Shown here: positions 25,081 through 39,040 of the stretch, piece by piece | Layout: every line of letters begins with the position of its first letter | Numbering within the stretch: the stretch's first letter is position 1 | NCBI GenBank assembly: GCA_963966185.1 | Contig: CAWZYM010000406.1 | Coordinates: 112,001-176,000, forward strand | Direction of reading: 5' to 3' | Origin: Rhabditoides inermis | Lineage: Eukaryota; Nematoda; Chromadorea; Rhabditida; Rhabditidae | Length of the DNA stretch: 64,000 nt | The notes under the pieces: generated by a model | The model's input: the letters and a program-made list of their open reading frames with translations, nothing else | What the model was told of the DNA's origin: nothing | Database searches by the model: none | Program-made: the position numbers and the translations under genes

Positions 25081-26318
25081 CTTCCGGAGAGATATCTCTT
25101 TTCAAAGTCTACTCTAACTACTCATTTTTTCTAGAAAGTTTCTTCAATACCTGAGAACGCAAAATTCCAAATATCTCGTCAATAGCGATCTCCTAATCAT
25201 AGTTATCACCTAATCTCTTAACTATGGAGAAAAATTTCAAAATACTTCAATTAGAACCAGATTTGGAGAGTAGGTGAATTGACCTAGAAAAAATCGATAG
25301 CCGCGATACCAGCTGCCTGTGACCTCATCTTCATGCCCAAATAAGCGAATGTACCCAAAATGCACCCAAAATTCATGATCTTCGATTTCTATAAAAATTG
25401 AATAGAAGAAAGATTACGTATAATAGATCATAGAAACTTATTTCCTTTTTTGAAAAGTCACCAAATATGGCGAATATGATCGACTTTTCGTACAGACGAG
25501 ATAGAGGGTCCAATTTGTAAACTTAAGCTTTTATGGACAAAAAAGCACTTCTGTCAAAATTTCAGATCGATCGGACTTTGTCTTCATACAGTATTAAACA
25601 TTTTCTGAGCGCGCGTTACTTGCTGGGGTCGCGCCCACCGGATTGCTCGCTACCAGCCGCCAGGTCAACCGATCGATATCGAATAGTTGGCATTCGCAAT
25701 CACTGACCCATATCCACTCAGTTGTGTCTTTTTTGATGGGAATATGTCTACATATAACAATAATGGATTGAGTCAGTTGAAAAAGACAAAATTTCCATCT
25801 TCAACGAATAACTTTGACAAAACGAAAAGTTGAAGGTTGAAAGTTAAGTAAAATGTTTCGAGACGTCAATAGATAGTGTTTTTTAACGATCAAATCAACC
25901 TCAAACTGTTTCAAACTCCTTCACACGTGCGCACAACGTGTTAGGGCGCGCCAGCCGGCTTCTTTTCTCGAAGTCATTGTAGACGTAATATAGAACTATG
26001 TACTGCTTCTTTTTTTAGTTGAAACTACATAAGTTTTGAGTTTATTACTTGTACTCTTGTACATATTCAGCCTGAAATTCCGCTTTTCGATGCAGTACAG
26101 TGTCGAGTGGAAGTGAGGTGAGGTGAGAATCGAGTTCACCTTACATGTCATTTGGCAAGCACAGGCGGTCAAATTATATTTTTTAGAACGTGAGAGAGTA
26201 GACAGTAGGGAGAGAAGACAGTAGAGAAGAGAGTAGTACTTTCTATTTGAATTTTTTTACATAACTGTCTCTAGAAAGTCGCAGTGACTACTGCAGATGT
26301 GAGAATAGAAGAGTAGAC
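25012..26318 (+). mobile_element. Helitron-like element G, family IV, 3'-truncated
   Basis: The head is TCCCCCTTTCATACTAATATTTACTATGG, then a TGTC/TCTG tetranucleotide run. It is a nearly exact copy of the first ~1300 nt of element S (42025 onward), with only one or two differences noticed (for example near 26014). It breaks at AGAGTAGAC, where the next element's body starts. Confidence 0.8.
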
Positions 26319-28223
26319 CGCCATTTGCTATGACGGGTGTGGCTACCTTTTTCACAGCATCTAGCTCAGTGACTATTACACCTACACAGCTCATACTCTA
26401 AACTTAACATTCTTCTGGTGACCGCATGCAATCGTTTCATTTTCACGCTCACAGCTCTACTTACCGTATGACTTCACTAACAACTTGACATAGCCTGAAA
26501 AACTTTTCACTCATATGCTCAAGCCATGTTTCAAGATGTGAATCTCATACTGTAAACTTAGACTCAGCACACTATAATGACTTGACACACGTCACTAGGA
26601 CTCATTCCGATAACTCCTTTTATGGGTTTATATAGAATTTCCAAAATTTCAGAAGGACATAACTCAAGACTGAAGAGACATGTCACACTCAAACTACAAA
26701 ATTAATATCAACTAATCACTCTTAACAGACACACATTAGAATAGGTTCCTAACTAATTTCCTTAAATGGGTTCACTAACAACTCGGTTCACTTCTATGTA
26801 AACCTACCTTCAAACTTCATATTTTTTCATGAAACTTGCACAGTAACATGAAACACGCGTGTTATTTACAGTTTTACAGTTTCATTTCGAAAAACCAGTT
26901 CAAAAAAGTTTTACAGCAATTTTCATTTTCTGACAGGATCAATCACGTAAGATGCAAAACGCAAAAACCTTGAATATCTTTGTTAGTTTTGAAGACTAAA
27001 ATTTCAAACTTCAGCTGATGATAGAAAACACTTGGCCGTTCACACCATTTCAATTTCAAATGAAATACTCGTTCCGTTTTCAAAATATGAATATTCAAAT
27101 TTTCGTAGAAATTTTACATTTTTGATGATAACTTCTTTCGTTTTCAAAACTAATTTTTCAAATTTTTATGGTAAATCACTCTCTATGACATAATCAACAC
27201 AAACACGTATGCTCAACTCTATTACTGAAAATAAAAATCATATTTCATGATTCACTAGATCAACTACAATCCCTTACTATCTAAGAGTTGAGACCCGGAT
27301 TTTGCACAGTAATTCATAACTCAAAAACTAATATTTACTGACAAAGATTCAGATTTTTTGCTTCATTGTAGAAGGATTTCACTTTTTCAAAAAACCTTGA
27401 TTTTCAACAAAATGTGGCTCATTTTTGCAGTTGAGCATATTGACCGCTGACAGGATCAATCAGGCAAGATGCAAAACGTAAAATACAGTAGATCTAAGTT
27501 TCAACTTCTTAGAAAAACTATTTTTAATTCTCTCATTCCTTTCACCAATGACACCTTAGGTCCTGTGTACCTGCCAGGTACCGTCTCACCTGTCGCCTCT
27601 CATCTGTCACCTGAGATAAATTAGCATAAACTTCAAATTTCACTTTACGACACTGTAACTTTCGTCTTGATGAGAGTTGACACCTAGATTTTTCTATTTA
27701 ATTATCACTACCGTAGTACCTTTATTCATGAGTTATTTCAAATTTTTAATAAATGTTTCAATTTTATTTTTTTTCAGTTTTCGTCTGTTTAATTCTGAAA
27801 ATTGTATTAAAATTTATATCTCGGTTGGTTTTCAAGGTAGAAGGTTCAAACTTAGTACAGATAACAAGAAAACAAGTTCAATTTTTTTGATAAACAACAA
27901 CAGTAAACAAGTAAACAAACAAGTAAACAACTCCAAATCTTCTGAATTTGATGTCTAATCGATACTAAATTACTCGGAGAGTTACGATGTAGTGTTTACC
28001 AGTTAGGTAAACGAATAAACAAAATCGTAAACAACTCCGAAACTTGAGATTTCGATGTCTAACGTGTACTAAAGCCATAGTAGAGTTCAGATGTGAAATT
28101 TTGATGATTTAACGCGAAGAGGCGAGCGCGCCGAAGGCGCGTGAGCCTCAAAGCGCAGTGCGGCGGCAAAGCCGCCGCCACTAGCGGGCCGGAGGCGAGC
28201 GAAGCGAGCCTCCGGCCCGCTAG
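26319..28223 (+). mobile_element. Helitron-like element H, family I, 5' head damaged
   Basis: It begins CGCCATTTGCTATGACGGG. Compared with element I (28224) the segment between TCGCC and ATTTGCTATG, including the TATATAAA box, is deleted. The remainder is a normal family I body with two CTGACAGGATCAATCA copies (about 26931 and 27448), a GTAAACAA-rich tail, and three hairpins ending CCCGCTAG. Confidence 0.75.
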
Positions 28224-30146
28224 TCGCCCTGGCAGGGCTATATAAAATTTGCTATGACGGGTGTGGCTACCTTTTTCACAGCATCTAGCTCAGTGACTAT
28301 TACACCTACACAGCTCATACTCCAAACTTAACACTCTTATGGTGACCGCATGCAATCGTTTCATTTTCACGCTCACACCTCTACTTACCGTATGACTTTA
28401 CTAAGAACTTGACATAGCCTGAAAAACTTTTCACCCATATGCTCAGTCCATGTTTCAAGATGTGAATCTCATACTGTAAACTTAGACTTAGCACACTATA
28501 TTGACTTGACACACGTCACTAGGACTCATTCCGATAACTCCTTATATGGGTTTATATAAAATTTCCAAAATTTCAGAAGGACATAACTGAAGACTGAAGA
28601 AACATTTCACACTCAAACTACAAAATTAATATCAACTAATCACTCTTAACAGACACACATTAGAATAGGTTCCTACATCATTTCCTTAAATGGGTTCACT
28701 AACAACTCGGTCCACTTCTATGTAAACCTACCTTCAAACTTCATATTTTGTCATGAAACTTGCACAGTAACATGAAACATGCGTGTTATTTACAGTTTTA
28801 CAGTTTCATTTCGAAAAACCAGTTCAAAAAAGTTTTACAGCAATTTTCATTTTCTGACAGGATCAATCACGTAAGATGCAAAACGCAAAAACCTTGAATA
28901 TCTTTGTTTGTTTTGAAGACTAAAATTTCAAACTTCAGTCGATGATAGAAGACACTTGGCCGTTCACACCATTTCAATTTCAAATGAAATACTCATTCCG
29001 TTTTCAAAATATGAATATTCAAATTTTTGTAGAAATTTTACATTTTTGATCATAACTTCTTTCGTTTTCAATATTAATTTTTCAAATTTATATGGTAAAT
29101 TACTTTTTATGACACAATCAACACAAACACGTATGCTCAGCTCTATTACTGAAAATAAAAATCATATTTCATGATTCACTAGATCAACTACAATCCCTTA
29201 CTATCTAAGAGTTGAGACCTGGATTTTGCACAGTAATTCATAACTCAAAAACTAATATTTACTGACAAAGATTCAGATTTTTCGCTTCACTGTAGAAGGA
29301 TTTCATTTTTTCAAAAAACCTCGATTTTCAACTAAATGTGGCTCATTTTTGCAGTTGAGCATATGGACCGCTGACAGGATCAATCAGACAAGATGCAAAA
29401 CGTAAAATACAGTAGATCTAAGATTCAACTTCTTAGAAAAACTATTTTTAATTATCTCATTACTTTGACCATTGACACCTTAGGTCTTGAGTACCTGCCC
29501 GGTACCGTCTCACCTGTCGCCTCTCATCTGTCACCTGAGATAAATTAGCACAAACTTCAAATTTCACTTTACGACCCTGTAACTTTCGTCTAGATGAGAG
29601 TTGACTCCTGGATTTTCTTATTTCATTATCACTACCGTAATACCTTTATTCATGAGTTATTTCAGATTTTTTTGTTTTCTGTTTTTATTTTAATTATTTT
29701 TTTTTAATTTTCGTCTTTTTTTAAAGGGTTCTAAAATTAATATCGCGGTTGGTTTTCAAGAAAGAAGGTCCATACCTGGTACAAGTAACAAATAAATAGT
29801 TACAATGTTTAGGTAAACAATTTTGGTAAACTAGTAAACAAAGTTGTAAACAACTCTAAAACTAGAGAGTTTGATATCTAAAGTGTACTAGACTTGATGG
29901 AGAGTTCATATCAGATGTTTAGAAGTCAGGTAAACAAGTAAACAAAAAAGTAAACAACTCCGAAACTTGAGATTTCGATGTCTAACGTGTACTGAAGCTA
30001 TAGTAGAATTCAGATTTGAAATTTTGGTGATTTAACGCGAAGAGGCGAGCGCGCCGAAGGCGCGCGAGCCTCGGAGCGCAGTGCGGCGGCGAAGCCGCCG
30101 CCACTAGCGGGCCGGAGGCGAGCGAAGCGAGCCTCCGGCCCGCTAG
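28224..30146 (+). mobile_element. Helitron-like element I, family I, full length (1923 bp)
   Basis: The head is TCGCCCTGGCAGGGC, then TATATAAAATTTGCTATGACGG. It contains the CArG-like CCTTATATGG near 28540 and a tail with GTAAACAA motifs. It ends in the standard three hairpins and CCCGCTAG, directly followed by TCGCCACTC. The variant head TATGACGGG is shared with H and K. Confidence 0.8.
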
Positions 30147-31253
30147 TCGCCACTCTCCCCCCTAAAATGTCAGATGGCGTTTGTTTGTCTGTTGTCCGCT
30201 CCACTGCAGAGTTTCTGAGTAGAGATCTCAAGCTGACCTTCTAGACTTAAGCTAAGGTGGTCCATGAGACGGCACACCTAACTTTACATCTCATTTGCAT
30301 ATTTCCTTATATGGGTTCACATAGAGGGTCGAATTTTTGACGCTCTCTAAAACTGTACTCAGCCTACGTACAGGTACCATACTTGGCACTTATAGTTAAC
30401 TGGTACAAGTGATTATAAAACAGGTAAATGAGCTCTTTTGCATCACTCCTTATATGGGTTCACTAACAACTCTGGACTTAGAATCTGAAACTTGTGACGT
30501 TTCTATATGAACTATTTCAGTTTCAGACTTAGAAACTTCATACTTGGTACAAGTAACAAGTAAACAAGTTTAAAAAATTTGGTAAACAACAACAGTAAAC
30601 AAGTAAACAAATAAGTAAACAACTCCAAATCTCATTTTAAATGTATCTACCGTGTACTAGACCAAGTACTGAGTTCATATTTGTTGTTTACAAGTGAAGT
30701 AAACAAGTAAACAAGTTCGTAAACAACTCAGAAATGTGTTTTTTATGTCTCTAGCATATAGTACACAAAGTACAGAGTTTGATTTTGTTGCTTATTTGGA
30801 ATGTAAACAAGTAAACAAAAAAGTAAACAACACCAATTCTCATTCCGAAAGTACATAACGTGTACTAGAACAAGTACTGATTTCATATTTGTTGTTTACA
30901 AGTAAAGTAAACAAGTAAACAAGTTTGAAAACAATTCAAAAATGTGTTTAAAGTCTCTAACATGAAGTACACAAAGTACAGAGTTTTATTTTGTTGTTTG
31001 TTTATGATGTAAACAAGTAAACAAAAAAGAAAACAAGTACAAATCTCATTTATTAGGTATCTAACGTGTACTACTGTACTAGACCGACTACTGAGTTCAG
31101 AGTTGTTGTTAAAAGTTATGCTATGACTATATAGTTAGAGATTATACAGCGGAAAGGCGAGCGCGCCGAAGGCGCGCGAGCCTTGGAGCGAACGCGGCGC
31201 GAAGCGCCGCCACTAGCGGCCGGAGGCGAGCGAAGCGAGCCTCCGGCCGCTAG
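30147..31253 (+). mobile_element. Helitron-like element J, family II, full length (1107 bp)
   Basis: The head is TCGCCACTCTCCCC, then CTAAAATGTCAGATGGCG (CTATGG degenerated). It has CTCATTTGCAT and CCTTATATGG (about 30288-30314). The interior is a tandem repeat with many GTAAACAA motifs and GTGTACTAGACCAAGTACTG. It ends with GGCGC-GAA-GCGCC and the GGCCGGAGGC stem, CCGCTAG. Confidence 0.8.
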
Positions 31254-32821
31254 TCGCCCTGGCAGGGCTATATAAAATTTGCTATGACGGGTGTGGCTAC
31301 CTTTTTCACAGCATCTAGCTCAGTGACTATTACACCTACACAGCTCATACTCCAAACTTAACACTCTTATGGTGACCGCATGCAATCGTTTCATTTTCAC
31401 GCTCACAGCTCTACTTACCGTATGACTTTACTAAGAACTTGACATAGCCTGAAAAACTTTTCACCCATATGCTCAGTCCATGTTTCAAGATGTGAATCTC
31501 ATACTGTAAACTTAGACTTAGCACACTATATTGACTTGACACACGTCACTAGGACTCATTCCGATAACTCCTTATATGGGTTTATATAGAATTTCCAAAA
31601 TTTCAGAAGGACATAACTGAAGACTGAAGAAACATTTCACACTCAAACTACAAAATTAATATCAACTAATCACTCTTAACAGACACACATCAGAATAGGT
31701 TCCTACATCATTTCCTTAAATGGGTTCACTAACAACTCGGTCCACGTCTATGTAAACCTACCTTCAAACTTCATATTTTGTCATGAAACTTGCACAGTAA
31801 CATGAAACATGCGTGTTATTTACAGTTTTACAGTTTCATTTCGAAAAACCAGTTCAAAAAAGTTTTACAGCAATTTTCATTTTCTGACAGGATCAATCAC
31901 GTAAGATGCAAAACGCAAAAACCTTGAATATCTTTGTTAGTTTTGAAGACTAAAATTTCAAACTTCAGCTGATGATAGAAAACACTTGGCCGTTCACACC
32001 ATTTCAATTTCAAATGAAATACTCGTTCCGTTTTCAAAATATGAATATTCAAATTTTCGTAGAAATTTTACATTTTTGATGATAACTTCTTTCGTTTTCA
32101 AAACTAATTTTTCAAATTTTTATGGTAAATCACTCTCTATGACATAATCAACACAAACACGTATGCTCAACTCTATTACTGAAAATAAAAATCATATTTC
32201 ATGATTCACTAGATCAACTACAATCCCTTACTATCTAAGAGTTGAGACCCGGATTTTGCACAGTAATTCATAACTCAAAAACTCATATTTACTGACAAAG
32301 ATTCAGATTTTTCGCTTCACTGTGGAAGGATTTCACTTTTTCAAAAAACCTTGATTTTCAACAAAATGTGGCTCATTTTTGCAGTTGAGCATATTGACCG
32401 CTGACAGGATCAATCAGGCAAGATGCAAAACGTAAAATACAGTACAACTATGTTTCAACTTCTTAGAAAAATGATTAATAATTACATTTTGTTTTAAAGG
32501 TAAACAACTTAGGTAAACAAGTAAACAAAAAAGTAAACAACTCCGAATCTCCTGATTTTGATAACTAATCGATACTAAACCTTAAGGAGAGTTAAGGTAT
32601 AGTGTTTACAAGTCATGTAAACAAGTAAACAACTATAAAACTTGAGATTTCGATCTTTGATGTGTACTTGAGCCATAGTAGAGTTCAGATTTGAAGTGTT
32701 GATGATTTGACGCGGAGAGGCGAGCGCGCCGAAGGCGCGCGAGCCTCGAAGCGCAGTGCGGCGGCGAAGCCGCCGCCACTAGCGGGCCGGAGGCGAGCGA
32801 AGCGAGCCTCCGGCCCGCTAG
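31254..32821 (+). mobile_element. Helitron-like element K, family I, internally deleted (1568 bp)
   Basis: The 5' 1.2 kb are nearly identical to elements H and I. After AACTTCTTAGAAAAATGATT (about 32470) the next few hundred nt of the family I 3' half are missing, and the sequence resumes in the GTAAACAA tail and hairpins. No coding capacity. Confidence 0.75.
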
Positions 32822-34745
32822 TCGCCCCGGCTGGGGCTATATAAAATTTGCTATGGTGCTTGTATGTTTGTGTTTCACCACTTGTAGCTCAGACACTATT
32901 ACACCTACACAGCTCATACTCTAAACTTAACATTCTTTTGGGGACCGCATGCAATCGTTTCATTTTCACACTCACACCTCTACTTACCGTATGACTTCAC
33001 TAACAACTTGACATAGCCTGAAAAAACTATTTATTCAAATGCTCAGTCCACGTTTCCATATGAAGTTCCGAAACTCTAAACTTAGACTTGGCACACTATA
33101 TTGACTTGACACACGTCTCTAGGACTCACTCCGATAACTCCTTATATGGGTTTATATAGAATTTCCAAAATTTCAGAAGGACATAACTCAAGACTGAAGA
33201 AACATTTCACACTCAAACTACAAACTTGAGATCAACTAATCACTCTTAACAGACACACAATAGCATAGGTTCCTATCTCATTTCCCTAAATGGGTTCACT
33301 GACAACTCGGTCCACTTCTATGTAAACCTACCTTCAAACTTCATGTTTTGTCATGAAACTTGCACAGTACCATGAAACATGCACTTTATTTACAGTTTTA
33401 CAGTTTCTTTTAGAAAACCCAGTTCAAAAAAGTTTTACACCATTTTTTCATTTTCTGACAGGATCAATCACGTAAGATGCAAAACGCAAAAACCTTGAAT
33501 ATCTTTGTTAGTTTTGATGACTAAAATTTCAAACTTCAGCTGATGATAGAAGACACTTGGCCGTTCACGTCATTTTTATTTCAAATGAAATACTCATTCC
33601 GTTTTCAAAATATGAATATTCAAATTTTCGTAGAAATTTTACATTTTTGATCATAACTTCTTTCTTTTCCAATATCAATTTTTCGAATTTTAATGGTAAA
33701 TCACTCTCTATGACACAATCAACACAAACACGTATGCTTAACTCTACTACTGGAAATAAAAATCATATTTCATGATTCACTAGATCAACTACAATCCCTT
33801 ACTATATAAGAGTTGAGACCTGGATTTTACACAGCAATTCATAACTCAAAAACTAATATTTACTGACAAAGATTTAGATTTTTCGCTTCACTGTAGAAGG
33901 ATTTCACTTTTTCAAAAAACCTTGAATTTCAACTAAATGTGGCTCATTTTTGCAGTTGAGCATATTGACCGCTGACAGGATCAATCAGGCAAAATGCAAA
34001 ACGTGAAATACAGTACAACTATGTTTCAACTTCTTAGAAAAACTATTTTTAATTCTCTCATTCCTTTCACCAATGACACCTTAGGTCCTGAGTACCTGCC
34101 AGGTACCGTCTCACCTGTCGCCTCTCACATGTCACCTGAGATAAATTAGCATGAATTTCAAATTTCACTTTACGACCCTGTAACTTTCGTCTAGATGAGA
34201 GTTTACATCTGGATTTTTCTTTTAAATCATCACTACCGTGATACATGTATTCATGAATTAGTTCAGATTTTTAATAAATTTTCAACTTTAATTTTTTTTT
34301 CCATTTTCGTCTGTTTAATACTGAAAATTGTATTAAATGTATATCGGTTGGTTTTCAAGGTAGAAGGTTCAAACTTATTACAGATAACAAGAAAACAAGT
34401 TCAATTTTTTCGTAAATAACAACAGTAAACAAGTAAATAAACAAGTAAACAAATCCAAATCTTCTGATTTTGATGTCTAATCGATACTAAATTAATCGGA
34501 GAGTTACAAAGTAGTGTTTACCAGTTAGGTAAACAAATAAACAAAATAGTAAACAACTCCAACACTTGAGATTTCGATGTCTCATGTGTACTAGACCTAT
34601 AGGAGAGTTCAGATTTGAAGTTTTGATGAGTTGACGCGGAGAGGCGAGCGCGCCGAAGGCGCGCGAGCCTCGGAGCGCAGTGCGGCGGCGAAGCCGCCGC
34701 CACTAGCGGGCCGGAGGCGAGCGAAGCGAGCCTCCGGCCCGCTAG
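32822..34745 (+). mobile_element. Helitron-like element L, family I, full length; near-identical copy of A
   Basis: It is 1924 bp, the same length as 12729-14652, and differs from it at only scattered positions (for example GGGGACCGCATGC versus GGTGACCGCATGC near 32940). Both share the private head GGTGCTTGTATGTTTGTG. The two copies lie 20 kb apart in the same array, implying recent copying or block duplication. Confidence 0.85.
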
Positions 34746-36675
34746 TCGCCCCGGCTGGGGCTATATAAAGTTTGCTATGGTCCTTGTGGCTACCTTTTTC
34801 ACAACATCTAGCTCAGTGACTATTACACCTACACAGTTCATACTTCAAACTTAACACTCTTATGGTGACCGCATGCAATCGTTTCATTTTCACGCTCACA
34901 GCTCTACTTACCGTATGACTTTACTAAGAACTTGACATAGCCTGAAAATCTTTTCACCCATATGCTCAGTCCATGTTTTAAGATGTGAATCTCATACTGT
35001 AAACTTAGACTTAGCACACTATGTTGACTTGACACACGTCACTAGGACTCATTCCGATAACTCCTTATATGGGTTTATATGGAATTTCTAAAATTTCAAA
35101 AGGACATAACTCAAGACTGAAGAAACATTTCACACTCAAACTACAAACTTAAAATCAACTAATCACTCTTAACAGACACACGTTAACATCGGTTCCTATC
35201 TCTTTTCCTTAAATGGGTTCACTAACAACTCGGTCCACTTCTATGTAAACCTACCTTCAAACTTCATATTTTGTCATGAAACTTGCACAGTAACATGAAA
35301 CATGCGTGTTATTTACAGTTTTACAGTTTCATTTCGAAAAACCAAATCAAAAAAGTTTTACAGCATTTTTCATTTTCTGACAGGATCAATCACGTAAGAT
35401 GCAAAACGCAAAAACCTTGAATATCTTTGTTAGTTTTGAAGACTAAATCTTCAAACTTTAGCTGATCATAGAAGACACTTGGCCGTTCACACCATTCCAA
35501 TTTCAAACTAAATACTCATTCCGTTTTCAAAATATAATTATTCAAATTTTCGTAGAAATTTTACATTTTTGATCATAACTTCTTTCGTTTTCAATATTAA
35601 TTTTTCAAATTTTTATGGTAAATCACTCTCTATGACACAATCAACACAAACACGTATGCTAAACTCTATCATTGAAAACAAAAATCATATTTCATGATTC
35701 ACTAGATCAACTACAATCCCTTACTACCTAAGAGTTGAGACCTGGATTTTGCACAGTAATTCATAACTCAAAAACTAATATTTACTGACAAAGATTCAGA
35801 TTTTTCGCTTCACTGTAGAAGGATTTCACTTTTTCAAAAAAACCTTGATTTTCAACTAAATGTGGCTCATTTTTGCAGTTGAGCATATTGACCGCTGACA
35901 GGATCAATCAGGCAAGATGCAAAACGTAAAATACAGTAGATCTAAGTTTCAACTTTTTAGAAAAAAAATGATTAATTCTCTCATCCCTTCCACCAATGAC
36001 ACCTTAGGTTCTGAGTACCTGCCAGGTACCATCTCACCTGTCGCCTCTCACCTGTCACATCAGATAAATTAGCATAAACTTCAAATTTCACTTTACGACC
36101 CTGTAACTTTCGTCTAGATGAGAGTTGACATCTGGTTTTTTTTAATTTAATTATCACTACCGTAATACCTTTATTCATAAATTATTTCAGATTTGTATTT
36201 AATGTTTGAATTTTATTTAATTTTCCAATATTCGTCTTTTTTAAACAGTGAAAAATGTTCTAAAATTAATATCGCGGTACTTTTTCAAGATAGAAGGTTC
36301 ATAACTGGTACAAGTAACAAATAAATAATTACAATATTTAGGTAAACAATTTTGGTAAACTAGTAAACAAAGTTATAAACAACTCTAAAACTAGAGAGTT
36401 TGATATCTAAAGTGTACTAGACTTGATGGAGAGTTCATATCAGATGTTTAGAAGTCAGGTAAACAAGTAAACAAAAAAGTAAACAACTCCGAAACTTGAG
36501 ATTTCGATATCTAACGTGTACTGAAGCTATAGTAGAATTCAGATTTGAAATTTTGGTGATTTAACGCGAAGAGGCGAGCGCGCCGAAGGCGCGCGAGCCT
36601 CGGAGCGCAGTGCGGCGGCGAAGCCGCCGCCACTAGCGGGCCGGAGGCGAGCGAAGCGAGCCTCCGGCCCGCTAG
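34746..36675 (+). mobile_element. Helitron-like element M, family I, full length (1930 bp)
   Basis: The head is TCGCCCCGGCTGGGGC, then TATATAAAGTTTGCTATGG. The standard body has two CTGACAGGATCAATCA copies. The last ~400 nt match the end of element I closely, including CTAGAGAGTTTGATATCTAA. Hairpins end CCCGCTAG. No gene. Confidence 0.8.
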
Positions 36676-37776
36676 TCGCCTCTCTCCCCCCTAAAATGTC
36701 AGATGCCGTTTGTTTGTTTGTTGTCCGCTCACGTACAGAGTTTCTGGGTAGAGATCTTGAGCTGACCTTCTAGACTTAAGCTAAGGTGGTCCATGAGACG
36801 GCACACCTAACTTTACATCTCATTTGCATACTTCCTTATATGGGTTCACATAGAGGGTCGAATTTTTGACGCTCTCTAAAATTGTACTCAGCCTACGTAC
36901 AGGTACCATACTTGGCACTTATAGTTAACTGGTACAAGTCATTATAACACAGGTAAATGAGCTCTTTTGCATCACTCCTTATATGGGTTCACTAACAAAT
37001 CTGGACTTAGAATCTGAAACTTGTGACGTTTCTATATGAACTCTTTCAGTTTTAGACTTAGAAACTTCATACTTGGTACAAGTAACAAGTAAACAAGTTT
37101 GAAAAATTTGGTAAACAACAACAGTAAACAAGTAAACAATTAAGTAAACAACCCTAAATCTCATTTTAAAGGTATCTATCGTGTACTAGACCAAGTACTG
37201 AGTTCATATATGTTGTTTACAAGTAAAGTAAACGAGTAAACAAACCTGTAAACAACTCAGAAATATGTTTTGAAGGTCTCTAACATGTAGTACACAAAGT
37301 ACTCTGTTCGGTTTTATCGTTTATTTGGAATGTAAACAAGTAAACAAAAAAGTAAACAAGTACAAATCTCATTTTAGTGGTGTCTTACGTGTACTAGACC
37401 AAGTACTGAGTTCATATTTATTGTTTACAAGTGAAGTAAACAAGTAAACAAGTTCGTAAACAACTCAGAAATGTGTTTTCAAAGTCTCTAACATGAAGTA
37501 GACAAAGTACAGAGTTTTATTTAGTTGTTTGTTTTTGATGTAAACAAGTAAACAAAAAAGTAAACAAGTACAAATCTCATTTATTAAATATCTAACGTGT
37601 ACTAGACCGACTACTGAGTTCAAAGTTGTTGTTAAAAGTTATGTTATGAGTATATAGTTAGAGATTATACAGCGGAAAGGCGAGCGCGCCGAAGGCGCGC
37701 GAGCCTTGGAGCGAACGCGGCGCGAAGCGCCGCCACTAGCGGCCGGAGGCGAGCGAAGCGAGCCTCCGGCCGCTAG
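36676..37776 (+). mobile_element. Helitron-like element N, family II, full length (1101 bp)
   Basis: The head is TCGCCTCTCTCCCCC, then CTAAAATGTCAGATGCCG. CTCATTTGCAT and CCTTATATGG occur at about 36818-36844. A minisatellite of GTAAACAAGTAAACAA units follows. Closely related to J throughout. Confidence 0.8.
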
Positions 37777-39040
37777 TCGCCACTCTCCCCCCCTAAAATT
37801 TCCTATGGAGTTTGTTGTCCGCTCACGTACAGAGTTTCTGGGTAGAGCACTCGAGCTGACCTTTCAGACTTAAGTTAGATTATTCAATGAGACGGCACAT
37901 AAATTTTTTCGTCTCATTTGCATATCTTCTTTTAGGGGTTCACTAGCAACCTGACACCTGGACATAGACTGAAAATGACACTTTTCGACCAAATTTTTGT
38001 TATAACTCGCTTCATTTCACAGGTACACTGTCACTACTTGGTACATATAACAAGTACACAAGACTTATAATTTAGGTAAACAAAACAAGTAAACAAGTAA
38101 ACAAACAAGTAAACAATAAACACATGTTCAAAGTTCCAGTTTTCAGAACTTCTATGTAAACTTCATCTTATTTTTGAGATATGAAGATACCCTTTCAGGG
38201 TTATGACAAGATGAGTGTCGATAATCAGATTTCATGATATCACCTCATTTGCATATTCCCAAGTACGGTAAATGTTGTCTCTAAAATAGTTATCAAGTTG
38301 TAAAAATCGTTTCTCAGTCGGTTTTTCACCTAGACACTTCATACTTGGTACAAATAACAAGTACACAGATTCAAAGTTTTTGGTAAACAACAACAGTAAA
38401 CAAGTAAACAAATAAGTAAACAACTCCAAATCTCATTTAAAAAGTATTTAACGTGTACTAGACCGAGTACTGAGTTCATGTTTATTGTTTACATGTGAAG
38501 GACACAAGTAAACAAGTTTGTAAACAACTCAGAAATGTGTTATAAAAGTCTCTAACATGTAGTACACAAAGTAATCAGTTCGATTTTGTTGTTTATTTGG
38601 CATGTAAACAAGTAAACAAAAAAGTAAACAAGTACAAATATAATTTTAAAGGTGTCTTACGTGTACTAGACCAAGTACTGAGTTCATATTTGTTGTATAC
38701 AAGTGAAGTAAACAAGTAAACAAGTTTGTAAACAACTCAGAAGTGTGTTTTTAAAGTCTCTAACATGAAGTACACAAAGTACAGAGTTTTATTTAGTTGT
38801 TTGTTTCTGATGTAAACAAGTAAACAAAAAAGTAAACAAGTACAAATCTCATTTATTAGGTATCTAACGTGTACTAGACCGACTACTGAGTTCAAAGTTG
38901 TTGTTAAAAGTTATGTTATGAGTATATAGTTAGAGATTATACAGCGGAAAGGCGAGCGCGCCGAAGGCGCGCGAGCCTTGGAGCGAACGCGGCGCGAAGC
39001 GCCGCCACTAGCGGCCGGAGGCGAGCGAAGCGAGCCTCCG
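37777..39040 (+). mobile_element. Helitron-like element O, family II, last 8 nt missing
   Basis: The head is TCGCCACTCTCCCC, then CTAAAATTTCCTATGGAG. CTCATTTGCAT occurs twice (about 37914 and 38246). The GTAAACAA minisatellite follows. The terminal hairpin stops at GAGCCTCCG and the next element starts at once (TCGCCACTC), so GCCGCTAG is lost while the downstream 5' TC is intact. Confidence 0.75.

Noticed and set aside
33557..33775. Recurring ~72-codon ORF (also at 28956)
   Set aside because: AT-rich family I interior. The reading frame is broken in sister copies, so it is not coding.
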